Source of the DNA: JAFGXT01 sp963677165 | GTDB lineage: Bacteria > Verrucomicrobiota > Lentisphaeria > Victivallales > SZUA-371 | Direction of reading: 5' to 3' | Length of the DNA stretch: 64,000 nt | NCBI GenBank assembly: GCA_963677165.2 | Contig: CAXXSX010000002.1 | Span: 2,356,001-2,420,000, forward strand | Shown here: positions 18,917 to 27,950 of the stretch, piece after piece | How positions within the stretch are numbered: position 1 is the stretch's first letter | Layout: the number at the start of each line of letters is the position of its first letter | Notes under the pieces: generated by a model | Database searches by the model: none | Told to the model about the DNA's origin: nothing | What the model saw: only the letters and a program-made list of their open reading frames with translations | Program-made: the position numbers and the translations under genes

Positions 18917-19612
18917 TTAAATTTTCCGTGCACAATAGATATGCAGAAAATCGTTGGGACATGTGTTGCTTTCGATCAAGAAGCCGGAACGCTCCAGTAG
19001 CCCGGTCATGATCCAGTCAAATGTACTGTATTCCCGCGCTATGTGATTAACGAAGTTAGAACGGCTTTCTGTATTGATTTCAACTATTCGAGAAAAGTAT
19101 TCTTCCGGAGTTTCGTCTTTCCAGTCAAAAACAACATCGACAAGGATTAGCCGGCCACCGGGTTTTAGTGACGCATGTATTTTCTTTAGAGCGACGGCTT
19201 TCCAGACATCCGGCAGGTGATGGAATGCCAGGCCGCTGACAATTCCGTCAAAGAATTGCTTGGGATAATCATATGTCAGGAAACCTGCATTTTTAAGCTC
19301 GATATTGGTCAATCCGGCTTCCCGGTTTTTTGATTCCGCATATTTCAGCATGACTGGAGAAATATCTATTCCGACAGCATTAAGGCATTTTGTGGAAGCC
19401 AGTCTTATAAACGCACCGGTTCCTACTCCTATTTCAAGAATATTACAATCAGTGTCAGGGAGTTTCAGCAGATTCAGAATAAAATGATTTTCGCTGTCAA
19501 TATCCCGCAGTTCGCGCATACGCTTGTCATAGACGGCAACTTCAGCTTCGGATTCGTAATCGGTTCCTACCTGTTGGAATTCATCCCAGGCCCATTCAAA
19601 ATTTTCTTTCAC
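18917..19612 (-). CDS. SAM-dependent class I methyltransferase
   Basis: A 231-residue methyltransferase with the Rossmann motif I ILEIGVGTGAF (about residues 54-64), motif II AVGIDISPVML, and a post-motif FDGIVSGLAFHHL typical of the Methyltransf_11/25 type. The GGRLILVDVVFDW segment is motif III. The acceptor substrate cannot be told. It stands alone between a terminator and the small secreted protein gene, which is on the same strand about 100 bp upstream. Confidence 0.82.
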   Translation of the reverse strand: MKENFEWAWDEFQQVGTDYESEAEVAVYDKRMRELRDIDSENHFILNLLKLPDTDCNILEIGVGTGAFIRLASTKCLNAVGIDISPVMLKYAESKNREAGLTNIELKNAGFLTYDYPKQFFDGIVSGLAFHHLPDVWKAVALKKIHASLKPGGRLILVDVVFDWKDETPEEYFSRIVEINTESRSNFVNHIAREYSTFDWIMTGLLERSGFLIESNTCPNDFLHIYCARKI

Positions 19613-19709
19613 AGTGTGCCTCCGTGTATTAAATTTGGCGTAATGGTAAAATGCTTCATTATTCGGGTATATTCAATAGAAGATACACTACTTGTGATAA
19701 AAATTTTGA

Positions 19710-20234
19710 CTATTCTACTTTAAAGGTTCCAGCATAAATGCGTTTGTCTTTTCTTGTGTTTTTCATGACCAGCCGTGCGCCGCTTCCTTTCGGAAAATAG
19801 ATTCCGACAAACAATTTTACATTTTGCCCCTTGCATTTTTTCATATTAACTGTGCGAGAGAAAACCTTGGTGAAATCTTTGTCCCATTTTGTGGTTGGGG
19901 GATTAGGATAGAAGTCACCTCCCATCAGGTATTTGCCTTTTTGATTGATGAAATGAATAAAAATCTTTCCGGATATAGTACTTGCCGCGCTACCGGTGTT
20001 TGTGAAAAAATATTTTATGACTGCCGGTTTATCGGCGCTGAATGTGAGTTGTTCGGTTTGTTTCTTGCCGTCCTCAAAAAAAACTTTGTCGTTAATTGTA
20101 ATTTTGGTTAAAACCGGAGCGAAATCTTTTGCGAAAGTTCTCGCCGGGTCCGGTCTTTCTGCGGCAGAAAGAGACATTCCGGTTAGCGTTAAAATTGTAA
20201 GAGCGGAAAGTAATTTTGCTGTACGTGAGAACAT
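19710..20234 (-). CDS. Small secreted protein of unknown function
   Basis: A 174-residue protein. The frame is open to 20312, but the ATG at 20234 is preferred because AAGGAG precedes it and a signal peptide follows (MFSRTAKLLSALTILTLTG, ending MSLSAAE). The mature part (about 145 residues) is beta-rich: NTGSAASTISGKIFIHF and GQNVKLFVGIYF suggest an immunoglobulin-like or CARDB-type sandwich. No enzyme motif. It is divergent from the LacI regulator and shares its operator region. Confidence 0.65.
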   Translation of the reverse strand: MFSRTAKLLSALTILTLTGMSLSAAERPDPARTFAKDFAPVLTKITINDKVFFEDGKKQTEQLTFSADKPAVIKYFFTNTGSAASTISGKIFIHFINQKGKYLMGGDFYPNPPTTKWDKDFTKVFSRTVNMKKCKGQNVKLFVGIYFPKGSGARLVMKNTRKDKRIYAGTFKVE

Positions 20235-20322
20235 AGGAAACTCCTTAAGTTGGGTTATTAAGGTTGTACGACAGAATAATATTATATTACAACGTAGAGG
20301 TATGAAAAGCAATTTTTCTTTA

Positions 20323-20412
20323 TGTGCGTAAACAATTACATTTTTTTTGTTTTTAATGGTTGACTTATTAACTTTATACGCTTATTTTAATTTGCGTAAC
20401 CGATTACGCAAA
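20323..20412 (+). promoter_or_regulatory. LacI promoter flanked by two LacI-type operators
   Basis: O1 at 20391-20412 is TTTGCGTAA-CCGA-TTACGCAAA, a 22-bp palindrome with the central CG usual for LacI-family sites. O2 at 20323-20344 repeats its core as GCGTAAACAATTAC (20326-20339). Between them lie TTGACT (20360-20365) and TATTTT (20383-20388), 17 bp apart. The 68-bp operator spacing would allow DNA looping and autorepression; O2 also faces the divergent small secreted protein gene. Confidence 0.72.
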
Positions 20413-20423
20413 TTTGGAGTGTA

Positions 20424-21419
20424 ATGAAAAAACGATTGAATATAAAAGAATTTTCCGAGTTGCTGGGAGTGTCGACTGCGACAATATCGCGGGCATTCAG
20501 TTCGCGCGGTCGTATCAGCGAAAAGACCCGCAGGCATATTATTGAAAAAGCTGAAGAGCTGGGATATCGGGCGAACATCCATGCCCGAAGCCTGACGTCG
20601 CGCCGAACTGATATTGTCGGTTTGTTTTATCCGTCGGTTGGCAGTGATCAGCCGGATTATTTTATGACAGAGATACAGCTTGGAATTCAGGAAACATTGT
20701 TGAAGTCGGATATCCTTCTGCAGGTACATCCGCTGCCGCCGTCGCATACCCACACCAGTACGCTGGAGAGTTACCGCAATTACATCTTAAGCGGCGGGCT
20801 TGGTGGAATTATTATTGTAGCCGGGAGTGCCGAGGCAAAGACGCTCAGAGAAGTAGCGCATTCTGCAGATGTTCCTTATGTTGTTATCGGGCATATGTCG
20901 GAGGAACCCAAACAGACGGTTTCATTTGACAACGCCCGGGGCGCGGAGTTGGCTGGAAGATATTTTGCGAAAACCGGCAGGAAGCGTCCGGCTTATATCG
21001 GCGGACATTTGGACCGGCGTAAAAAACAGGGATTTCGTCAGGGGCTTGGGGAGATTGCCGAAGCTCTGACCATTCATGTAGGAGGTAATACGTTCAATCA
21101 TGGGATGAACGCCTTCCGGGAGTTGGCAGTCGGTGCCGGACAGGGGCCGGATTGTGTGTTATGTGCCAACGACGTGCTTGCCGCGGGATTTATTAAGGCC
21201 GCGCTGGAAAACGAAATCAAGGTACCGGAAGACGTTGCCGTGATTGGTTTTGATGATGTGCGCTTTGCCCGGTATTTTACGCCGGCGTTGTCTACGGTGT
21301 CGCTGAACCTCCATGCTCTTGGTATTTCGGCGGCTCAACAGCTCGGCAAGCTGATTAACGGCGAAGAAATCAATGCCGAATATATTGAATGTGAACTTAT
21401 TTTAAGGGATTCCGCCTAG
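20424..21419 (+). CDS. LacI-family transcriptional regulator
   Basis: A 331-residue LacI-family repressor. The N-terminal helix-turn-helix (LNIKEFSELLGVSTATISRAF, residues about 5-25) and hinge helix (ARSLTSRRTDIVGLF, about 55-68) precede a periplasmic-binding-protein-like sensor (VIGFDDVRFARYFTPALSTV near the C-terminus). It is the first gene of a same-strand run with the UDP-sugar operon 69 bp downstream, and its two operators overlap its own promoter. The effector is probably a sugar or sugar phosphate of that pathway (inference). Confidence 0.92.
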   Translation: MKKRLNIKEFSELLGVSTATISRAFSSRGRISEKTRRHIIEKAEELGYRANIHARSLTSRRTDIVGLFYPSVGSDQPDYFMTEIQLGIQETLLKSDILLQVHPLPPSHTHTSTLESYRNYILSGGLGGIIIVAGSAEAKTLREVAHSADVPYVVIGHMSEEPKQTVSFDNARGAELAGRYFAKTGRKRPAYIGGHLDRRKKQGFRQGLGEIAEALTIHVGGNTFNHGMNAFRELAVGAGQGPDCVLCANDVLAAGFIKAALENEIKVPEDVAVIGFDDVRFARYFTPALSTVSLNLHALGISAAQQLGKLINGEEINAEYIECELILRDSA

Positions 21420-21488
21420 TTTTTACAACGGCGTTTATTATTTAAAAAATTAACAAGTGAAAATATAACTTTTACGGAGAAACATAAC

Positions 21489-22397
21489 ATGAAACCAACT
21501 CTTTTAGTATTGGCGGCTGGAATGGGAAGTCGTTACGGCGGTTTGAAACAGCTTGACCCGGTCGGTCCGTCTGGTGAGGCCATTATCGACTACTCAATTT
21601 ACGATGCGATTCGTGCCGGATTTGGTAAAATCGTCTTTGTGATTCGCCGCGATATTGAGGACGCTTTTAAAACGTCGATCGGCAGCAAATATGCCGGGCT
21701 CATTACGGTTGAATACGCTTATCAGGATCTGAACGATCTTCCGGAAGGATTTACCGTGCTGGAGGGCCGTGTGAAGCCGTGGGGAACCGGACACGCGATT
21801 CTGTCAGCCGCGAAAGTTATTTCCGAACCGTTTGCGGTGATCAATGCCGATGATTTCTACGGCGCAGACAGCTACTGCAAGCTTGCCGCTTATCTGGAAA
21901 ACGCGAAGGATGGCAATTTTGCCGATTACTGCATGGTTGGATTTTACCTGAAAAATACCTTGTCGGAACATGGCTCTGTTAGCCGCGGCGTTTGTTCCGA
22001 TGACGGTTCCGGCAATCTTACTACAGCAGAGGAACTGACCAAGATTTCACAGACTGCCAACGGTATTGAAAATGCCAATGATGATGGTTCTGTTAGAAAG
22101 TTGAATGGCTCAGAACTGGTCTCAATGAACATGTGGGGATTTACTCCGTCATTGTTTGATAATTTGAAGAGACTATTTGTCGAATTTTTGAAAGAGCAGG
22201 GCAATGAGGAAAAATCCGAATTTTATATTCCTTTTGCTGTGAATTCCATGATCGAAGATGGAATTGCCAAAGTGAAGATACTGGAAACTCCGTCAAGTTG
22301 GTTCGGTATCACTTATCGTGAAGATAAACCGGGAGTTGTTTCCGGCATTGCCGCGAAAGTCGCAGCCGGGGAATATCCGGAAAAACTGTTTGGATAG
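21489..22397 (+). CDS. Sugar-1-phosphate nucleotidyltransferase
   Basis: A 302-residue NDP-sugar pyrophosphorylase with the N-terminal signature LAAGMGSRYGGLKQLDPVG (residues about 7-25), a GxGTRxxPxTK variant, and the metal-site motif NADDFYG (about 118). It makes a nucleotide sugar from a sugar-1-phosphate and an NTP. The gene directly after it encodes a NahK-like anomeric kinase, so the likely substrates are GlcNAc/GalNAc- or hexose-1-phosphates (inference). This would serve the step done by LnpC in the bifidobacterial pathway. A GGAG ribosome binding site precedes the ATG. Confidence 0.85.
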   Translation: MKPTLLVLAAGMGSRYGGLKQLDPVGPSGEAIIDYSIYDAIRAGFGKIVFVIRRDIEDAFKTSIGSKYAGLITVEYAYQDLNDLPEGFTVLEGRVKPWGTGHAILSAAKVISEPFAVINADDFYGADSYCKLAAYLENAKDGNFADYCMVGFYLKNTLSEHGSVSRGVCSDDGSGNLTTAEELTKISQTANGIENANDDGSVRKLNGSELVSMNMWGFTPSLFDNLKRLFVEFLKEQGNEEKSEFYIPFAVNSMIEDGIAKVKILETPSSWFGITYREDKPGVVSGIAAKVAAGEYPEKLFG

Positions 22398-22405
22398 GTG
22401 ATGCA

Positions 22406-23500
22406 ATGGAAAAGAAACTGTTAAAAAAAGTCAGTAAGCTGTTTGATATTCCCGGGGATTTTCAGTTTGGCATGCCGTATGGTTCCGGGCACATCAACGA
22501 TACTTACGCGGTGGATTTTAATCAGGGCGGTACCGATATCCGTTATATTTTTCAGCGGATCAATCATAACGTATTTAAACAGCCGGAGCAACTGATGGAT
22601 AACATCAGTCGGGTGACCACTCATATTCATGATCGACTTGAAGAACTTGACGATACGTCCAGGCATACCCTGACTATTATTCCTTCACGAGACGGCAAGC
22701 CGTGGGGCAAAGATGCTGACGGCAATTACTGGCGGGTATATATCTTTGTTGAAAAAGCATTGTCATACGATATTATTGAATCGGAAGAACAAGCGTATTG
22801 CGCGGCCCGCTCCTTTGGGCAGTTTCAGTCTGACCTGGTGGACCTGAAAGGACCGCGTTTATTCGAAACGATTCCGGATTTTCATAATACTCCTTCACGT
22901 TATGCCGCGCTTGAACAGGCGATTGCCGCTGATTCTCATGGCAGGGCGGCTTCCTGTCGGGCTGAAATTGATTTCGCGCTTGGTCGTAAGGCTGACGCGT
23001 CAAAACTCATTGACCTGATGAATGAAGGAAAGCTTCAGGAACGCATTACTCATAACGACACCAAACTGAACAATGTTTTGATCGACAACCTGACCGGCGA
23101 AGGTATCTGTGTAATTGATTTGGACACCGTTATGCCGGGACTGGTTCATTATGACTTTGGTGATTTGGTAAGGACTTCAACCAGTCCCGCAGCAGAAGAT
23201 GAGACTGACTTGAGCAAAGTATTTATGCATTTCAACATGTTTGAGGCATTGCTGAGGGGATATATCTCAACTGCCGGAGCATTTTTAACTCCGCTGGAAA
23301 GAGAACTTTTACCATTTAGCGGCAAGCTTATAACCCTTGAAATCGGGGTGCGCTTTCTGACGGATTACCTGTCCGGCGATGTGTATTTTAAAACTCATCG
23401 AAACGGACACAATCTTGATCGTTGTCGTACTCAATTTAAGCTGGTTGAATCAATCGAAGAGCAATTCGACCGAATGATGGAACTACTTAAACAAATATAA
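22406..23500 (+). CDS. NahK-like N-acetylhexosamine 1-kinase (APH fold)
   Basis: A 364-residue phosphotransferase of the aminoglycoside-phosphotransferase/choline kinase fold, close in length to NahK (359 residues in Bifidobacterium). The catalytic loop is THNDTKLNN (D218 by position) and the metal-binding Asp lies in VIDLDTV (about D238/D240). NahK phosphorylates GlcNAc and GalNAc at C1. It starts 8 bp after the nucleotidyltransferase and precedes a Gfo/Idh oxidoreductase and an epimerase. Family assignment is firm; N-acetylhexosamine specificity is inferred from the motif and context. Confidence 0.82.
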   Translation: MEKKLLKKVSKLFDIPGDFQFGMPYGSGHINDTYAVDFNQGGTDIRYIFQRINHNVFKQPEQLMDNISRVTTHIHDRLEELDDTSRHTLTIIPSRDGKPWGKDADGNYWRVYIFVEKALSYDIIESEEQAYCAARSFGQFQSDLVDLKGPRLFETIPDFHNTPSRYAALEQAIAADSHGRAASCRAEIDFALGRKADASKLIDLMNEGKLQERITHNDTKLNNVLIDNLTGEGICVIDLDTVMPGLVHYDFGDLVRTSTSPAAEDETDLSKVFMHFNMFEALLRGYISTAGAFLTPLERELLPFSGKLITLEIGVRFLTDYLSGDVYFKTHRNGHNLDRCRTQFKLVESIEEQFDRMMELLKQI

Positions 23501-23515
23501 CTCAGGAAGAATATA

Positions 23516-24694
23516 ATGAAAAAATTAAGATTGGGCATTATCGGGGCCAGTGGCCGTGGGAAATTGTCGGATTTTGCGCATAAACCGGACGATGGCGTTG
23601 AAATTGTAGCAGGCATGGATATCAGTAACGACATGCTGGATTCGTTCAAAACGCGTTACCAGGATAAATATAAAGTAGAAGTTGCCGGCTATACCGATTA
23701 TAAGGAAATGCTGGAAAAGGAACAGCTTGACGGGGTGTTTATTACTTCACCTGACTTTTGTCATGAGGAACAGGCGCTTTATGCGTTGACTCATGGTGTG
23801 CCGGTTTATCTGGAAAAGCCGATGGCGATTACTACTGAAGGTTGTGACCGGCTGCTGGATGCGGCGCAGAAGAATAAGACCAAACTGATGCTTGGTCACA
23901 ATATGCGCTATATGGATTTTACCAATAAGATGAAAGACCTGATCGACAGTGGCGCGATTGGTGAAGTCAAAGCAATCTGGTGCCGTCATTTTATTTCCTA
24001 TGGTGGTGACGCTTATTTTCGCGACTGGCATGCTGACCGCAGTAAGTCAACCAGTTTGCTCCTGCAGAAAGGCGCGCATGATATCGACATTATTCATTGG
24101 CTGGCCGGTGGATTTTCGCGTCGCGTGACTGGTATGGGAAATCTGTCGGTTTACGACAAACTTCCGCGTCGAACCGATGCTCCGGAAAATAAACCGGATT
24201 GTTCGTTTACGGCTTCTCACTGGCCCCCGATGGCACAGACCGGCTTTCATCCGATTATTGATGTTGAAGATCATAACATGATTATGATGCAGCTTGAAAA
24301 CGGGGTTCAGGCCTGTTACCTTCAGTGCCATTATACGCCAGACGCTTGTCGTAACTACACGGTTATCGGAACCAAAGGTAGAATTGAAAATTATGGTGAC
24401 TTCGGTTCACAAAGTACGGTGGAATTGTGGGATAAACGTAAAGATTCATTTCGCCTGAATGGTGATGCGACCTATCGTTTTTCTATCGATTCCGGATCAC
24501 ACGGCGGGGCCGACCCGAAGATTATTCAGGGGTTTGTCGATTACATTCGCGAAGGCAGGTTGCCGGCAACGACTCCCCAGGCATCGCGTTATGCGGTTGC
24601 TACCGGTTGTGCAGGGGCGGAATCAATTCGTTCGTGTGGAATGTCGGTTGAGGTAAAACCGTTGTCCGATGAAATTGAACATTATCAGTATTGA
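23516..24694 (+). CDS. Gfo/Idh/MocA-family oxidoreductase
   Basis: A 392-residue NAD(P)-dependent sugar oxidoreductase: N-terminal Rossmann fold with GIIGASGRGK (residues about 7-16), the EKPM motif (about 100) and the C-terminal alpha/beta substrate domain. KGAHDIDIIHWL matches the catalytic D-x3-H region of the family. Members oxidise or reduce sugars, inositols or sugar glycosides at a ring position; the substrate here is unknown. It is inserted between kinase and epimerase in the UDP-sugar operon, an addition not found in the classical Lnp cluster. Confidence 0.88.
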   Translation: MKKLRLGIIGASGRGKLSDFAHKPDDGVEIVAGMDISNDMLDSFKTRYQDKYKVEVAGYTDYKEMLEKEQLDGVFITSPDFCHEEQALYALTHGVPVYLEKPMAITTEGCDRLLDAAQKNKTKLMLGHNMRYMDFTNKMKDLIDSGAIGEVKAIWCRHFISYGGDAYFRDWHADRSKSTSLLLQKGAHDIDIIHWLAGGFSRRVTGMGNLSVYDKLPRRTDAPENKPDCSFTASHWPPMAQTGFHPIIDVEDHNMIMMQLENGVQACYLQCHYTPDACRNYTVIGTKGRIENYGDFGSQSTVELWDKRKDSFRLNGDATYRFSIDSGSHGGADPKIIQGFVDYIREGRLPATTPQASRYAVATGCAGAESIRSCGMSVEVKPLSDEIEHYQY

Positions 24695-24704
24695 GGATAC
24701 GAAT

Positions 24705-25622
24705 ATGAGAGTTTTAGTAACTGGCGGTTCTGGATTTATCGGCAGCCATATAGTGGAACATTTTCAAGGTAAGGCAGAAGTAAGGGTGCTTGATAACCTG
24801 AGAACCGGACATCGCGAAAATCTTGATGGTTTTGATGTGGATTTTATTGAAGGCGATATTCTTGATAAGACAGCAGTAGCAAAAGCAGTGGAAGGAGTGG
24901 ACTACGTTTTCCATATGGCGGCAATGGTCAGTGTGCCGGAGTCTATGGAAAAGCCGCACGAAGCGGTTAAGATTAATGCCGAAGGTATCTTAAATGTTCT
25001 TGAAGCTTCAGCTGAAGCCGGTGTAAAAAAGTTGTGTCATAGTTCTTCTTCCGCGATCTATGGCGACAATCCGGAGTTTCCGAAGCGTGAGATTATGTAT
25101 CCTGAACCGATGAGTCCCTATGCCGTGACCAAACTTGACGGGGAATACTATTGCGGGATTTTCAATCAGACCGGAAAACTGAAAACGGCCTGCATGCGTT
25201 ATTTTAATGTGTTTGGACCGCGTCAGGATCCGAAGAGCGCGTATGCCGCGGCAATTCCGATCTTTACTTCAAAAGCGGTAGCGGATGAACCGATTCCGGT
25301 GTATGGCGATGGCGAGCAGACCCGCGATTTTATTTATGTAAAAGATATTGTGGCGGCAAATGTCCATATGGCGATGAATGACTGTTCTGGTGTGTACAAC
25401 GTTGCATATGGTGGTCGTATTACCATTAATAATCTGATTGCGAAAATTAAGAATATTCTTGGTTCCAAATCAGAAATTCAATATCTGCCGGAACGTCCGG
25501 GAGACGTGAAACATTCCGTGGCGTCGGTCGACAAACTGACCGCTACTGGCTTTGTTCCGCAGAGTAATTTCGATAGTGGACTTGAAGCTACCATCAACTA
25601 CTTCAAAAATCTGGCGAAATAA
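24705..25622 (+). CDS. UDP-glucose 4-epimerase-like SDR (GalE type)
   Basis: A 305-residue extended SDR. The ATG at 24705 (after GAGGATACG) is chosen over the upstream in-frame start inside the previous gene, because it begins directly with the Rossmann strand RVLVTGGSGFIGSHIVEHF. Catalytic residues: SSSSAIYG for Ser, and YAVTK for Tyr/Lys. It probably interconverts UDP-Glc(NAc) and UDP-Gal(NAc), completing the pathway started by the kinase and pyrophosphorylase. The last gene of the operon; a strong hairpin follows. A copy of its last 24 codons with a matching hairpin lies at 30.5 kb. Confidence 0.88.
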   Translation: MRVLVTGGSGFIGSHIVEHFQGKAEVRVLDNLRTGHRENLDGFDVDFIEGDILDKTAVAKAVEGVDYVFHMAAMVSVPESMEKPHEAVKINAEGILNVLEASAEAGVKKLCHSSSSAIYGDNPEFPKREIMYPEPMSPYAVTKLDGEYYCGIFNQTGKLKTACMRYFNVFGPRQDPKSAYAAAIPIFTSKAVADEPIPVYGDGEQTRDFIYVKDIVAANVHMAMNDCSGVYNVAYGGRITINNLIAKIKNILGSKSEIQYLPERPGDVKHSVASVDKLTATGFVPQSNFDSGLEATINYFKNLAK

Positions 25623-25648
25623 CTAGCATACATATTAAATAGTATTAT

Positions 25649-25680
25649 CAGCGGCAGACCGAACAATCGGTCTGCCGCTG
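25649..25680 (+). terminator. Terminator of the UDP-sugar operon
   Basis: CAGCGGCAGACCGA and TCGGTCTGCCGCTG form a perfect 14-bp stem with an ACAA loop, 26 bp after the epimerase stop. The following T-run is weak (TTGCTATATT). A close relative of this hairpin is found at 30632-30663. Confidence 0.8.
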
Positions 25681-25788
25681 TTGCTATATTATGGTACGTA
25701 TTTATTGACAATTGGGGATTTGTGTTGTCAAGTATCAGCTGTATGGTTTTTACATGAAGATAACTGTTAATTATTAATAATTGCTGTT

Positions 25789-26523
25789 TTGGATAATCTG
25801 GTATTAAAAAAAATCGGGCATAATCGCTCTGGTAAAAACTGGTCTATGCCGAGTCATTCTCATTCTCACACTGAGATTGTTGTAATTAATCACGGTGCTG
25901 AAAATGTGAAGTTGAACAGGGGGAGGGCGGAGCTGCATTCTGCCGGACGTGTACTGATCTTTCGGCCTGGAGTATTTCATGCAGAGGAAGCGGTACCGGA
26001 TTATGGATATATCGATTCCTGGTTTATTGCTATCAATACCGTTTTGCCGGATGAGATTCCGTCGTTTCTAGATGATGATCAAGGGAGAGTTCGGGCTCTT
26101 TGCTCCTGGTTGGAAAGCCAGCGGGAAGCCAGTGACTCCCTTACATTGGAGCAGAATGAACTGTTTCTTCGGGCAATTGTTACAGAGCTCAAACGTCTGG
26201 TTTCGAGTCATTCTGGCAGTTTGGTCAGTAATGCTCGTAATCTTGTCCGCTCCAATCTCAATCATGTATGGGATCTTGAATCGCTGGCTGAAATGGCCGG
26301 ATTGAGTAAGTATCATTTTTTGCGTCGTTATAAGCAGGAGTCGGGGAGTACTCCTGTTGCTGATATCAGACTAATCCGTGTCAATGCCGCTCGTGATTTG
26401 TTGCTTACAACCCGACTTCCCCTGAAAGCAATTGCTGCTCAATGCGGCTTTTATAATGAAGTGGCGTTGTCACGTATTTTTAAGCAGGTCTTCGGTTGTA
26501 CTCCCGGTAGCCTTCGAAAGTAA
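25789..26523 (+). CDS. AraC-family transcriptional regulator
   Basis: About 244 residues: an N-terminal cupin sensing half with a His-rich metal or ligand motif (SHSHSHTEIVV, about residues 21-31) and a C-terminal AraC DNA-binding half (about 150-240; IAAQCGFYNEVALSRIFKQVFG). The start is uncertain: no ATG lies upstream of the cupin strand, TTG at 25789 has no clear ribosome binding site, and ATG at 25846 would shave the cupin. It precedes the oxidoreductase/FG-GAP/GH4 genes by about 190 bp on the same strand and is probably their activator. Confidence 0.78.
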   Translation: MDNLVLKKIGHNRSGKNWSMPSHSHSHTEIVVINHGAENVKLNRGRAELHSAGRVLIFRPGVFHAEEAVPDYGYIDSWFIAINTVLPDEIPSFLDDDQGRVRALCSWLESQREASDSLTLEQNELFLRAIVTELKRLVSSHSGSLVSNARNLVRSNLNHVWDLESLAEMAGLSKYHFLRRYKQESGSTPVADIRLIRVNAARDLLLTTRLPLKAIAAQCGFYNEVALSRIFKQVFGCTPGSLRK

Positions 26524-26717
26524 CTTCTATCTCTTTTCTGTGTGTTTTTGGGGGATTCTTGTGTCCTTTGTTTTATTTTGTTATATAGCAATTTTTAATA
26601 ATTAATAGCAATATATAGATATATGTAATGTGTTGTTTTTGTATATATTTACTGATAATATTTAAATAGATGGCATTGTAATTATATGCTAATAAATAAT
26701 AATTTAGGAAATTGGTC

Positions 26718-27776
26718 ATGTGCGAAAAGAAAGTTCGAATCGGATTTGTTGGTGTTGGAATGATGGGGCAGAACGCGCATCTGAGAAATTATGTTACTGT
26801 GCCAGACTGTGAAGTTGTGGCGATTGCCGAAGTTCATAAGGATACCGCTCACAAAGTGGCGGCCGCTTACGGCATTAACAAAGTGTATGTAGATTACAAA
26901 GAAATGTTGCAGAATGAGCAACTTGATGCTGTTGTCGCTTCACAGCCTTTCAGGCGACATGGAATCTTGGTTACGGATCTGCTGTCTTACGGTATTCCGG
27001 TTTTTACTGAAAAACCGCTGGCTGGAAGTATCGCTGTGGGGGAAAAAATTCTTGAAGCAGCGAAAAAGCAGGATTCCTGGATGATGATTGGATACCATAA
27101 GCGCAGTGATCCGGCAACGATGTTTGTAAAAGATGAGATTAAGCGTCTTGAGGAGACCGGGGAATTGGGGAAAATGACTTATGTACGCCTTTTAATGCCC
27201 GAGGGGAATTGGGTAGCCAATGGTAATTTGTGGCAGGTCAAAGGAAATGATTCTCCTGTTGAGTTCCAGTGTGATCCGCTGGCAACCGATATGGATCAGA
27301 AGACGTATGATTTGTATATAAGCTTTGTAAATTATTACATTCATCAGGTAAATTTAATGCGGCATCTTCTTGGTGAAGCTTACCGGTTGAATTATGCAGA
27401 TCGTTCAGGCGTAATTCTGGTCGGAGAAAGTGATAGTGGTAAATCATGTGTTATCGAAATGTCTCCGTATCAAACTTCTCAGGATTGGCAGGAAAGTGCC
27501 TTTGTTTGTTTTGAAAGAGGCTGGATTAAGCTTGAACTCCCGGCTCCGCTGTCGATTAATCGTCCGGGTAAAGTAACTATGTTTCGCGAAGGAGTAAACG
27601 GGCAGCCTCCACAGTTTATTGAGCCGGTCCTGCCGATGATTCACGCAATGAGACAGCAAGCAATAAATTTCACTGAGGCAGTAAAGAATAATACTGCACC
27701 GTTGTGCGGAGTGGAAGAAGCCCTTGAGGATTTGAAGATTGCCCGGGAATACATTCGTCTGCGTTACGAACGTTAA
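26718..27776 (+). CDS. Gfo/Idh/MocA-family oxidoreductase
   Basis: About 352 residues; the ATG at 26718 follows AGGA and is preferred to TTG at 26712. The N-terminal Rossmann fold reads RIGFVGVGMMGQNAHL, the EKPL motif lies near residue 98, and the substrate domain follows. It shows only general family similarity to the oxidoreductase at 23.5 kb. It is followed, after a spacer holding the 88-bp repeat, by the FG-GAP and GH4 genes. Because GH4 works through a 3-keto sugar intermediate, this dehydrogenase may supply or use 3-keto glycosides (inference). Confidence 0.86.
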   Translation: MCEKKVRIGFVGVGMMGQNAHLRNYVTVPDCEVVAIAEVHKDTAHKVAAAYGINKVYVDYKEMLQNEQLDAVVASQPFRRHGILVTDLLSYGIPVFTEKPLAGSIAVGEKILEAAKKQDSWMMIGYHKRSDPATMFVKDEIKRLEETGELGKMTYVRLLMPEGNWVANGNLWQVKGNDSPVEFQCDPLATDMDQKTYDLYISFVNYYIHQVNLMRHLLGEAYRLNYADRSGVILVGESDSGKSCVIEMSPYQTSQDWQESAFVCFERGWIKLELPAPLSINRPGKVTMFREGVNGQPPQFIEPVLPMIHAMRQQAINFTEAVKNNTAPLCGVEEALEDLKIAREYIRLRYER

Positions 27777-27808
27777 ATTAATAGACTCGGGCGAAATGCA
27801 TTATTACG

Positions 27809-27896
27809 GATAGGGATGGTTTTTCGTAACCGTCCGATATTTTGTGTCTGAGCACAAAATTCCGGAAGCTGTGCGTTGCGGAGAGCGCGCCCTGCC
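27809..27896 (-). repeat. 88-bp interspersed element, copy 1
   Basis: The minus strand of this stretch aligns over its full length, at about 70-75% identity by eye, with the plus strand of 40628-40715. Both copies have imperfect terminal inverted repeats (GGTAGGG-type ends) and a central hairpin built on AATTTTGTG/CACAAAAT. It lies within an intergenic spacer between the oxidoreductase and FG-GAP genes. It carries no ORF, so it is a MITE- or REP-like sequence. Confidence 0.65.
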
Positions 27897-27950
27897 CAGA
27901 TTCGTCAATTTCGCAAGAATCTCTAAATTAAATGATGACAGGAGAAGAAA

